From contig CAYGDT010000001.1 of NCBI GenBank assembly GCA_964348745.1, forward strand, positions 11,329-75,328: a stretch of 64,000 nucleotides of DNA, given 5' to 3'. This stretch comes from CAYGDT01 sp964348745. Its GTDB lineage: Bacteria > Patescibacteriota > Gracilibacteria > Peribacterales > Peribacteraceae. This document shows, piece after piece, positions 34,266 through 43,200 of the stretch (its first letter is position 1; each line of letters starts with the position of its first letter). The notes under the pieces are model-generated. The model was given only the letters and a program-made list of their open reading frames with translations, was not told the origin of the DNA and did no database searches. The translations under genes were made by a program, and so were the position numbers.

Positions 34266-35813
34266 CTACTCCTCAACACCATCCTCCATCGGCTTCATCA
34301 TGATTCCCGAAGGAGGCGCAGTCGGCACATCCATCGGCATAGGCTTGATCATTCTGTCGTCGCCGGTCTGCAGCAATTCAGCAGCAAGTGGCACGACGAC
34401 AGCCTTGCGCTGTTCGTAACTGCCCTCCGGCATCGCCTTCACCGGAAACGCAAGTGCAGGAACGTAGAGTTCGTACGATAGCTGCTTTTCTTGATCATAT
34501 TTGTAGTAGCGCAGGAACACTTGCTTCGGGTCACTGAGCGTCGCCTGTATGCGCGTTGCATCTTCGGGTATCCACATGTTGTTTCCGCCTTCGGCAATCG
34601 CTTCTTTAAGCACTGCGGGATCCGTCACGGCTGCGTACTCAGAAGACTCCATTTGCATGGTCCGCAAACCATAGACACCGGTAGCGGTACGCAAACGCAC
34701 ATCCACCGTCACATTCACTCCGACGGGGTTTCCCCATTCATCGTACACAGGAGTACCGCTTAGAAGATACGGAAATGAAACTTCGATGGATTCCGGGTAG
34801 TAGAAATCACTGCTTACCGGCATCATAGCGCGCTGTGTCCTCCAGTCGTAGAGAAGACTGGGTTCCCCATAGAGGGCGGCATTCACACCGAGTTTACGGA
34901 GGAAAGCGCTTGCGATTTCAATTGCCTTTTCATCGGCTAACATATCGGATTCCTTCAAGCGATGCTGCTGAAAGCAGACATCATCTTTACAATTGGCATC
35001 CGGCCGCAAACTGTAATCAGTCTGGCGGTTGATGCTGAGCGAACCGTCGACGAAATCCGTATAGACGTTCAAGGGTTCCGGTCCGCTCTCGCTGAGCGTA
35101 ACATTAATCACATTGAGAGCGCCCAACGTGGAAACATCGAGCACATCGCTCACAAACGTGCCTCCAAGCAAATTCGCATTGGAAGAACCGTTTGCAGGGA
35201 TACGACGCAAAACAGTCACAGACGTCTGGTCACCGAGATCAATGGTGCCCTCGTACGAGTATTCAACCGCGGTATATGAATCCGGATATGGGGCAATCAT
35301 TTTACTATCCGGCGCGATGGAAGTTGTATCCATCATCGGTGGCATTCCGCCACCACCAAGACCAATGGCAGGGCCGCCTCCCCCGCTTTGGGGTCGGGGA
35401 CTTCCACTGTCGTCGGCAACGAGATTGCCGAATGCTTCATCAGAAAGTGCGTTGGCCGGCGCCATGGCAGAGTCATCGTCCCGCAGTGAAGGTAGTGCCG
35501 GTCCTCCGGGAAGACCCGGTACCACCGGGTGGATGACAGTAATAAAGAGTACGAGTGACGCGACGGCCGCGCCGCCGAATGCATAGAGAAATTTATTCAT
35601 AGAGAGGAATGGGGATGAAGATACGAATTTGGAAGGAATTTGGAGACGAATATCCTTGAGAAGTCGCTGCTTGAATGCAGAACTGAAACGCGTGTCAGGC
35701 TTCGCTGCAACGATGGCGCTGATCTGACGCAGAAGTATCTTTCGATGCTTCGCGAGAGCGGGTTCATGCGCAATCAGTTCGTCGACAATATCTTTGATGT
35801 TCTGATCGTTCAT
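34266..35813 (-). CDS. Membrane protein coupled to an ECF sigma factor (putative anti-sigma)
   Basis: 515 aa. The cytoplasmic N-terminal ~70 residues are helical and basic (DIVDELIAHEPALAKHRKILLRQI...FKQRLLKDIRLQI), then one membrane helix (FLYAFGGAAVASLVLFITVI) and a Gly/Pro-rich linker. A large exterior beta-rich domain follows, which has two Cys (NCKDDVCF) and no recognised family. It starts inside the sigma-factor stop codon (4-nt overlap). The layout (sigma, then a single-span protein with a small N-terminal domain) is that of anti-sigma factors, but no zinc-type HxxxCxxC motif is present. Role by context only. Confidence 0.65.
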   Translation of the reverse strand: MNDQNIKDIVDELIAHEPALAKHRKILLRQISAIVAAKPDTRFSSAFKQRLLKDIRLQIPSKFVSSSPFLSMNKFLYAFGGAAVASLVLFITVIHPVVPGLPGGPALPSLRDDDSAMAPANALSDEAFGNLVADDSGSPRPQSGGGGPAIGLGGGGMPPMMDTTSIAPDSKMIAPYPDSYTAVEYSYEGTIDLGDQTSVTVLRRIPANGSSNANLLGGTFVSDVLDVSTLGALNVINVTLSESGPEPLNVYTDFVDGSLSINRQTDYSLRPDANCKDDVCFQQHRLKESDMLADEKAIEIASAFLRKLGVNAALYGEPSLLYDWRTQRAMMPVSSDFYYPESIEVSFPYLLSGTPVYDEWGNPVGVNVTVDVRLRTATGVYGLRTMQMESSEYAAVTDPAVLKEAIAEGGNNMWIPEDATRIQATLSDPKQVFLRYYKYDQEKQLSYELYVPALAFPVKAMPEGSYEQRKAVVVPLAAELLQTGDDRMIKPMPMDVPTAPPSGIMMKPMEDGVEE

Positions 35814-36367
35814 GAATGAGAGAGTAAAGAAAGAAAAAGAAGAACCAACAGCTCTGAACGCACCGTGTGCAACGCCCGTTTATAATTCATCTTGCAGGCG
35901 CCCTCGGTTGTCCCGAGCATGGCGGCGATCTCTTTAAATGCGTAGCCGTTCCAGAGCCTCAGCAGTACGACTTCGCGTTGCGCGGGCTTCAATTTCGCAA
36001 GTACGGCGCGAACCGACTCGATCTTCAGACGGGTATCGGTATCGGCTACAACGTCGTCATCAGACGAGAGATCCCAAACGTCTTCGATGTCTTTCGTTGG
36101 GTGCTGCGCACGGTAGTGGTCGATAACGAGGTTTCTTGCAATGCGATGCAACCATGCGGAGAAGACGCCTTTTTGCGAGCGAAATGCGGAGATCTTCTCG
36201 AGTGCCTGTAGAAACGTCTGACTGACGATATCTTCTGTCAGTTGCTTCTGGTGCGTCTTATAATAGACATAATCGTAGATCCTGCGCACATAGCGCTCAT
36301 AGAGTTCCTCGAAGGCAGATGCGTCGCCGTCTCGGTACCGCAAGACCAGTGTTTCGTCTGTCGTCAT
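35810..36367 (-). CDS. ECF-type RNA polymerase sigma factor
   Basis: 185 aa from ATG 36367. Region 2: DGDASAFEELYERYVRRIYDYVYYKTHQKQLTEDIV split over helices, then VFSAWLHRIARNLVIDHYRA (the region 2.4 signature). Region 4: LKPAQREVVLLRLWNGYAFKEIAAMLGTTEGACKMNYKRAL, a helix-turn-helix. The C-terminal LLVLLFLSLL is unusually hydrophobic. The start lies 9 nt after TATCAT (36382-36377). Co-translated with the membrane protein downstream, so it probably transduces an envelope signal. Confidence 0.9.
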   Translation of the reverse strand: MTTDETLVLRYRDGDASAFEELYERYVRRIYDYVYYKTHQKQLTEDIVSQTFLQALEKISAFRSQKGVFSAWLHRIARNLVIDHYRAQHPTKDIEDVWDLSSDDDVVADTDTRLKIESVRAVLAKLKPAQREVVLLRLWNGYAFKEIAAMLGTTEGACKMNYKRALHTVRSELLVLLFLSLLSHS

Positions 36368-36376
36368 GAGGCCGAC

Positions 36377-36382
36377 ATGATA
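36377..36382 (-). promoter_or_regulatory. -10 box of the ECF sigma gene
   Basis: TGTATCAT region; TATCAT ends 9 nt before ATG 36367 on the minus strand. Confidence 0.45.
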
Positions 36383-36476
36383 CAGCGTTTTATGATGGAA
36401 AAGAACAAAGCAAAGAGTGTTTCTGACAGGTACTACGGCGTATACGGGGAAAAGTAACAATTTGGAAAATAAACGA

Positions 36477-36504
36477 TTGACTCGAGAAGTTGCATCAGTA
36501 AAAT
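36477..36504 (+). promoter_or_regulatory. Promoter of the 47-aa ORF
   Basis: TTGACT (36477-36482), a 16-nt spacer and TAAAAT (36499-36504), ending 9 nt before ATG 36514. This is one of the best promoter matches in the window. Confidence 0.7.
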
Positions 36505-36513
36505 AGCGCGGCT

Positions 36514-36657
36514 ATGGATACATTTGACCCAGATATGCATGAGATCGCTATGGATGAAGAAGCTGCCCATCTCAATCAACAATTTGTTGAACCATATAGG
36601 CCGACTAATATTGTTGAAGTAAGCAGGTATGGCAGCGCAAAACTGTTAGAAGAGTAG
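36514..36657 (+). CDS. Hypothetical 47-aa acidic protein
   Basis: ATG 36514 to TAG 36657. It is rich in Asp and Glu (MDTFDPDMHEIAMDEEAA...) and ends GSAKLLEE; no membrane segment and no Cys. A strong consensus-like promoter immediately upstream, in the leaderless arrangement seen at neighbouring genes, supports expression. It lies between the divergent sigma gene and the convergent Clp ATPase gene. Function unknown. Confidence 0.5.
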   Translation: MDTFDPDMHEIAMDEEAAHLNQQFVEPYRPTNIVEVSRYGSAKLLEE

Positions 36658-36680
36658 TTCAGGGCTCTTCGCTGTCCACT

Positions 36681-39095
36681 CTAACATCCCAGATCTCTGC
36701 GTGTAATTCGGATGACATCCCCCCGTTTTACGTCGTGGTTTAACATGTAATCGGCGACAAAGGTTTCGAGTGTATCGGTGATTGCTCTTCGCATTTCGCG
36801 CGCGCCGAATTCGGGACTGTAACCCTTGCTCGCAATCGCCGCGACGGCATCTTCATCGATCTGCACGACGATGCCTTTATTTCTTTCCAATTCTTCAATG
36901 ACGGATTGAATCATCATCGAAGCAACGCGGATCGTATCGGCCATGTTGAGAGGCAAATAGAGGATCACATCATCGAAACGGTTGAGGAACTCCGGAGAAT
37001 AGTTTCCTGATTTCATGAGTTCATCGAGCAGCGCCTTTTTAAACGTTGATTTTTCCGGATCCGGATGGCTCTGCAAAAATTGGACAATGAACGCAGCGCC
37101 CGCATTGCTCGTCGCAATGATAATCGTATTGCGGAAATCCGTCTTCACACCCTGCCCGTCGATCAGATGCCCTTCATCAAGAATCTGCAGGAAAACGTTG
37201 AGCACTTTCTTATCGGCTTTCTCGATCTCATCAAGAAGCACCAGAGAGAACGGCTTGTCCTGAACGGCGCGTGTCAGGTACCCCTCTGCGGGGAACCGCG
37301 GGTCGCTGGAGCCAATGAGCATATTTACGGAATCCGGATTTCCGTATTCATTCATATCCAAACGGATCATGTTTTCTGCCGAGCCGAAGTACGTGTGCGC
37401 GAGCACCTTCGCAGTCTGCGTTTTTCCAACACCGGTCGGACCGAGAAACAGAAACGTTCCGACGGGACGATCGCGGGTTTTAAGATCCGCACTTGCGCGC
37501 TTCAAAGAGTTGCAGATCGCTGTGATAGCAAATTGCTGGCCAATAATCTCCTTCCCGATCTCCTCTTCGAGCGTCCGTAAAACTGCTCTCTTGTGCTCAT
37601 CTGCTCCGGTCACGTCCATATGTGCGCGCAGCGAAACCATGGTACGGACATTGTCCTCTGTGACGTAGACATCGCCGTTCTCCTTGGCATACGCAACGGT
37701 ATCGCGCAGCAAATCGATTGCTTTCCCCGGAAACGCCCCCTTGCCAATGTACCGGTCTGCAAGCTGCACGATCGCACGAATCGCCTTGTATGTAACGTGC
37801 ATCTTCTCTCGATCTTCGATGGAGAAATACTCCTCCATAACCACCGACATGGTGTCTCCGAAAGACGTCGGGTCCAATATGATCGTCTCAAATTGGTTGT
37901 CGAGCGCGGGGTTCGTCTTGATGTACCGGTGGTAGTCCTTACTCTCAGCAATACCGATGACTACAATGCTTTTTGCCTGCAGGAACTTACTTAATACTCC
38001 GGTGATCTTGGAGTCACCCGACTGGAGGAACAGCCCGATATTCTCGATCACCAGAACATAGCGACCCTGTTTCTCAGCGCGTTTGAGTGCCTGCAACAGC
38101 ACCGTATCGGGGTTGTGTTCGCCAGAGAGCAGATCCTCCGCTTTTAACTTGAGGACATGCGTGTAGGCAAATCCTTTCTTGCTCTCCAGCGTGCGAAGGT
38201 AATACGCGATATTATCGACGAATGTTTCCTTTCCACTCCCGTCATCACCCGTGATGATCATGTTATTCTTCGAATCGCGCGCCATGATGTGCAGCGCACT
38301 TTTGAGTTGCTCCAAATGAATGACGACTTTGCGCTGCGCGCGGTAAAGAATGTTCTGAGAGAGATCCTTGGTGATGCTATCGAGCACGCTGTTATATCCC
38401 GTCACCCACTTGCGTCCGATTCCTCCAAAAGTCTTCGTCAGTCCCGCAGGCGTCCACGGTGCATCCTTCTTCCAGACCATGTGGTGATAGTTCTCCCATT
38501 TTACGATCATCTCCATATCATCGAGCGAGAGATCCAAGCCATTGATGAGCTGCTCAAAGGCTCCCTTGCGCTGGAAAATCGTGTACAGGATGATGCCGGC
38601 ATTCAATTTCCGAGCTCCAAAGCGTTCCATGTTGTCCGTCGCCTCGGAAAGCAGCTGGACAATGTTCTCGCTACTGAGCTCACGCTTGGCGATTTCCAAT
38701 AGGCGCGCACTTGTTAATCCCATTTCATCGAGGACAAAATGCCCGCGGCTTGTTCGCACCGCGGCTTCCAAAAGCGCAAAGGATGTACGCTCGTGCATCG
38801 GGTACCTTCGCAAGATATCCACCGAGAGCAGGCAGGCTGTGTTTTTCTTACTGGAGGGTTTGCGTTCGTCATTCTCCAACATATCTGCGATAAAGTTGCG
38901 AATGATGAAATAGGAAAATACGAGCAGTACAATCGCAACGATCACATGCGAGAGTGTGTTACCCCGAAGATCCTCAATCAGTACGATTCCGAGACAAATG
39001 AGAGCAATCGCAACGGCAATCGGCCCTTCCACGAATATGCGCAAGGTGCGTGCAACGAAGACGCGGGTAGCCGATGGATCAAAAGTAATTTGCAT
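36681..39095 (-). CDS. Membrane-anchored Clp/Hsp100 AAA+ ATPase
   Basis: About 804 aa. Two N-terminal membrane helices (about residues 22-65: AVAIALICLGIVLIEDL, IVAIVLLVFSYFIIRNFI) replace the usual double-Clp-N domain only in part; a helical Clp-N-like region follows. AAA-1 has a modified Walker A (GDDGSGKET) and Walker B (VLVIENIG). AAA-2 is canonical: GPTGVGKTQTAK, LVLLDEIEKAD, ATSNAG, and sensor-2 GAREMRR. I see no [LIV]GF loop for ClpP docking. It may unfold or remodel membrane or exported proteins. Start ATG 39095; GTG 39113 is possible. It follows a small membrane protein by 4 nt. Confidence 0.83.
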   Translation of the reverse strand: MQITFDPSATRVFVARTLRIFVEGPIAVAIALICLGIVLIEDLRGNTLSHVIVAIVLLVFSYFIIRNFIADMLENDERKPSSKKNTACLLSVDILRRYPMHERTSFALLEAAVRTSRGHFVLDEMGLTSARLLEIAKRELSSENIVQLLSEATDNMERFGARKLNAGIILYTIFQRKGAFEQLINGLDLSLDDMEMIVKWENYHHMVWKKDAPWTPAGLTKTFGGIGRKWVTGYNSVLDSITKDLSQNILYRAQRKVVIHLEQLKSALHIMARDSKNNMIITGDDGSGKETFVDNIAYYLRTLESKKGFAYTHVLKLKAEDLLSGEHNPDTVLLQALKRAEKQGRYVLVIENIGLFLQSGDSKITGVLSKFLQAKSIVVIGIAESKDYHRYIKTNPALDNQFETIILDPTSFGDTMSVVMEEYFSIEDREKMHVTYKAIRAIVQLADRYIGKGAFPGKAIDLLRDTVAYAKENGDVYVTEDNVRTMVSLRAHMDVTGADEHKRAVLRTLEEEIGKEIIGQQFAITAICNSLKRASADLKTRDRPVGTFLFLGPTGVGKTQTAKVLAHTYFGSAENMIRLDMNEYGNPDSVNMLIGSSDPRFPAEGYLTRAVQDKPFSLVLLDEIEKADKKVLNVFLQILDEGHLIDGQGVKTDFRNTIIIATSNAGAAFIVQFLQSHPDPEKSTFKKALLDELMKSGNYSPEFLNRFDDVILYLPLNMADTIRVASMMIQSVIEELERNKGIVVQIDEDAVAAIASKGYSPEFGAREMRRAITDTLETFVADYMLNHDVKRGDVIRITRRDLGC

Positions 39096-39099
39096 GGGA

Positions 39100-39540
39100 T
39101 CAAAGTGCAGCACTAACGACGTAACTCAGTGCAATCCAAAACGCGACGGGAAACACCACCCAGATACCGAGGAATGCCATGAAAAGAATCGATAATGCGA
39201 GTAGAAAAACAATGCCGATCGCAATCGTTATTGACCGAAAGAGGAATCCAATGACACGGCTGACCATATTGAGCGTCAGTGTTTCCATGAATCTTCCGAT
39301 GTTGAAACCGTTGGATGTGTAGACGTCGGAAATCTGCCGCCAAGGTGCAAAAAGAGTCCTTAGAAGGAACAGGAACGAGAAAATTTCCAGAAAAGCCCGC
39401 AAATAGGCAAGGTACGTAAGTAGGATCTTGCGCGGTTGCTCCCAGAAGTACCACCGGACGAAGTCCGGGAGGGTGATGCCGGTGAAAATCAGCGGATGGC
39501 GAATGAGATCTACTGGGCCCATGGGATTTTGGGTTATCAT
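39100..39540 (-). CDS. Small polytopic membrane protein, partner of the Clp ATPase
   Basis: 146 aa (140 if the second ATG at 39522 is used). A conserved-looking N-terminus (LPDFVRWYFWEQPRKIL) leads into about three hydrophobic segments (YLRAFLEIFSFLFLLRTLF; VIGFLFRSITIAIGIVFLLALSILFMAFLGIWVVFPVAFWIALSYVV split over two). Its stop is only 4 nt from the ATPase start, so the two form an operon and probably one complex. An extended TGCTATAAT lies 3 nt before ATG 39540, which would make the first ATG precede the transcription start, so 39522 may be the true start. No known family. Confidence 0.72.
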   Translation of the reverse strand: MITQNPMGPVDLIRHPLIFTGITLPDFVRWYFWEQPRKILLTYLAYLRAFLEIFSFLFLLRTLFAPWRQISDVYTSNGFNIGRFMETLTLNMVSRVIGFLFRSITIAIGIVFLLALSILFMAFLGIWVVFPVAFWIALSYVVSAAL

Positions 39541-39543
39541 CAG

Positions 39544-39572
39544 ATTATAGCATATTTTGAGTGTTTTTTGAA
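39544..39572 (-). promoter_or_regulatory. Promoter of the Clp operon
   Basis: Minus strand: TTCAAA (39572-39567), a 17-nt spacer and TGC-TATAAT (39549-39544). Confidence 0.55.
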
Positions 39573-39608
39573 GTTCGCCTAACTTGCCCGACTTTCCTAA
39601 CCGTCTGT

Positions 39609-39637
39609 TTGCTTGAATAGTCTAAGCGAGCTAGAAT
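39609..39637 (+). promoter_or_regulatory. Promoter of tmk
   Basis: TTGCTT (39609-39614), a 17-nt spacer and TAGAAT (39632-39637), ending 9 nt before ATG 39647. Confidence 0.65.
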
Positions 39638-39646
39638 TCGTCAACT

Positions 39647-40261
39647 ATGAGCGGTCGCTTCATCGTCTTCGAAGGCCCCGATGGCTCCGGAACCACCCGC
39701 CAAAGCACGCTCTTTGTGGAACATCTGCGCGCCAAGGGCAGTAACGTGTTGCTCACTGCAGAGCCAACGGAGAGCGCGATCGGAAAGGAGATCCGCTCCA
39801 TGCTTAACGGCGACTCCCTTCCATCGCCGGACGCCATTCAGTTACTCTTTTGCGCCGACCGTGCGCACCACGTTTCCACGGTGATCGAACCGGCACTGCG
39901 CAAAGGACAGATCGTCGTGTCGGATCGCTACGCACTCTCCACCATCGTCTACGGAGTAGCGCAGGGAATCGACCGAGCGTGGTTGACGGCGATCAACGAA
40001 AAATTCCCGAAACCCGATCTCTCCTTCATCACGCTCCCGCCGTTTGATATCTGCATGGAACGCATCGGGCACAGAGAACATAGGGACCTGTTTGAGATGG
40101 AGAACTTCCAGCGGAGAGTCTACGCGCACTACAAATCCGTCGAAGATCCTTCGACGATATTCGTCGATACATCGGGCGAAAAAGAAGAAGTCGCCGATGG
40201 TATTTTTCGGCAGTACGAAGAGTATTTTAGAGGGAGGGAGGTCACGAAGATCGCAGCCTAG
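39647..40261 (+). CDS. tmk: Thymidylate kinase
   Basis: Converts dTMP to dTDP. 204 aa, a normal length. FIVFEGPDGSGTTRQ is the P-loop, but the usual Lys of GxxGxGK is Thr. AEPTES, the lid and the DRY-like VSDRYALSTIVYG are present, as is the QLLFCADRAHH substrate region. The Lys-less GTT loop is known in some other bacterial Tmk sequences as far as I recall, so the enzyme may still be active. Its last 20 nt overlap the 3' end of the giant gene (convergent). Confidence 0.88.
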   Translation: MSGRFIVFEGPDGSGTTRQSTLFVEHLRAKGSNVLLTAEPTESAIGKEIRSMLNGDSLPSPDAIQLLFCADRAHHVSTVIEPALRKGQIVVSDRYALSTIVYGVAQGIDRAWLTAINEKFPKPDLSFITLPPFDICMERIGHREHRDLFEMENFQRRVYAHYKSVEDPSTIFVDTSGEKEEVADGIFRQYEEYFRGREVTKIAA

Positions 40262-43200
40262 GTCTGATCAGGACAGGGTGCATGGTGTCTGCACCGCTTT
40301 GATATGTCGGCAATTCTTCCAGTTCCAGTTCAATACCTGTCTCTTCTGCAATTTTCTCCAATTGCCGCTGAATAATACGATACGAAGTTTGTTCCCTCGC
40401 TTCCATGTACAAAGGAATCATGTCTCCCTTTGCAAGGTACTCATTTTTATATTGTTCGACAAACGCTTTAATCAGGCTGCCGCCCGCGCGAGGATTCTCT
40501 CTGTCCGAAGCAAGATCAGCGATATACAAAGCGCGTTCATTGTTTCTCTTATCAAGCACTCCTTCGTACGCCAAGAGGTACCCCCGGACTTTCCCATTGT
40601 CATCGCGATACTTCAAACTCATATTCGGTCTACCTTTCATCGTGTTGTTTATATCTTTGGCTATCAGACCATTCTCAATGTTGTGCAAATACACCATGAG
40701 AGACTCATTATCCGAGTAAGCTTTCCCCTCAAGATACGCAATCGGGAGCGTATCTGTAAAATCAAGAAAATCAACACCCCGGACGGATATCTGAGGCTGC
40801 ACGGTCCCCTGAGGTTTTTCATGCTCGGTTACCTGTTTGGCATCATCAGAATATTTCGGTGTCCGTATATCCAATGAATAGACTTCTTCATGTAATTTAT
40901 CGGAGTATCCAACGGGTGCCTCGGGTGCAAAGGTATTCGGGATAGTCGGCAGATTCGTCATAGCATCGGAGTATCCCTTTCCGATAGGAATATGATCGGC
41001 GTGCAAACCGTCAGCCTCAGCGTATCGTTTCATGTATTCAAAGAAGAAATCACCGTACACATTTTGTATCAGAGACGGCCATTCGTTACCTTTATAGTTT
41101 GGCGCCACTTCGACATTATCTGCAGAAGCAAAGCTCTGTTCCTCCATCAATACTTCCTCAGGGATAATGTCGTTCATCTTCTCTCCGCTTTTCTGCAACC
41201 GGCTAACTACATCGGCAATATTGGTTTTGATATCTTTATCCCGTGTCATCAGGCTCTGTGCAATTGTGCGCGTCGTGCCATCTGCATTGACCAGCTGCAG
41301 TGTAAATACTGCCGTGCCAGGATTAAACATGTAGACATTGTTCTTTCCAGAGCCGAAAGGCATGCAGCAAGCCGTATCATTCCCTGCGAGTACTCCATCC
41401 GGACTGCTCTTCAGATTTATTTTTGCAACCAGCGTGACCATTTCCGGTTTTTCCATTCCTATAGCTTCATCATGCACGATTGCGAGAAGAGCAGCATCCA
41501 CTTCCCCTTTAATATCAGAGCTGACTTCTTCGCCGGCTAGGTAACTCTGTAGATTCAAACCGTGCTTTTTCAGTTCTGCATTTGCTCTTCCGAAAACCTT
41601 TTCCGAGTTCTTCGCCTTACCCGGAACATCCATTCTCTTCGATCCTATCGCAAGTTTTAATGCATCACGCGTGTTCGTTGGTGCATTTTTGTTTTTTGGC
41701 ACTGTGTAGCGGATTTCCAGCGGTCTGAATTGCTGCAGTTGATCCAAGTATCCCTCCACCAGTGCATCGCGCAATTGCTCTGCTGTGAGATCAAGATTGG
41801 GAATGATCACATAATTCGTGGGCTTTTTTCTATTGTGCACTTCATCGGGAGTATGGGAGTCTGCATGATCCAAAAAACGTGCGGGATTTTCCACAAACTC
41901 CATGACATGCGCAATGCTCACTTGGCTATTTGGATGAAATGCGAGCATTTCTGCAAAATCACACAGTTCATTTTTTCCTTGTGCCCTATACTCCTGAAGT
42001 TTCTCAAGACCCTCCGCTTGTTCGAGCATATGTGACAATTCTGCATACTTCTTCAAGCTTCCCCACGATTCAAATATCTGATCTGAACTATTGAAAAGCA
42101 CAACTAATTCCTGAAGTCGGGCAATGCCCTTAAATCGTGCTGCATTTTTTTGCATTGTTTCAAAGTCCAAATTGATGGATTGTGCAATAGCATTGAGATG
42201 ATGATGTGCCGTGCCCTCAGAATACTGCGCGCCATCCATCGCAACACGATGCAAAATATTATTGTAAAATTGCGTAGGGCTTAAGCCGGATGCGCTTTGT
42301 AATTTGAGAATTTGATCAAACGCATGCAAAGCATCATGTCTAGTGAGACCCGGACGATCAATGTACGCAAGCATACGTTGGTTGCCGTCTTTAGTACCTT
42401 TCTCATTAAATCTAAATACACCATTTTCAAAAGGTCGACTGACGTTTCGCGCATCATCCCACTCTGTAGTTAACCCTGCCATATTCTTTTTAAGAACCCA
42501 AAAGAGGGTTTCGTAATCATTACTTTCTGCAATGTTCTTAATGTCAAATTTTTCCGGCATTGGAGGTCTGGCTTCGTGCTGGATAAATTCAGCCTCAAAA
42601 AATGTAACGTGCAATTTTGCTATTGCAGGTAAGTCCTCCTTCGTAATCGCAATAGGCCTCCCCGATATTAGAATATGTTCAATAAACTTTTTATTTGCAG
42701 CTCTAAACGTAGTTAAGTCCTCCAAAGTTTTCATATCAAACAGTGCAATAATATCGCGTATTGGCTGTGTGCATTCCTCTAAATAAGTACTAAGACTCAC
42801 ATCGGTAATTGCACAGTCACTCAGTAATTCTGATATTCTCTGTGTTGTGTCGTGCGTGCTGCATAAAAGCAAACCAATGGCTCTGCGTTGTGCCGACTGC
42901 ATACCTTCATGGCCAAGGTTCGTTGCAGTCTGCAAAGCGACTGCCGGGTGATTCTCTAATTGAATCTCGTACGAACTATCGGAAATGTTCTCAGCCATTC
43001 TCGTAATGATCGTATTTCGAATATCAGGTTCTGAAAGAATTTCTGATAGATCGAATGATTTGCCTAGAGCTTGAATGAAGTTAATTGAACTGGATCCGCG
43101 TGACAATAACGCTTGAAGAATCCCCTCCCGCAAGTGATTCTTTATTTCTTCATATTCTAGTCCAACTGCGTCGCGGATATATGCAAGATTGTCGACTGAT

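Noticed and set aside
40044..40877. 277-aa plus-strand frame across the tmk/giant-gene junction
   Set aside because: Antisense to the GNAT-like C-terminus of the giant protein and overlapping tmk in another frame.
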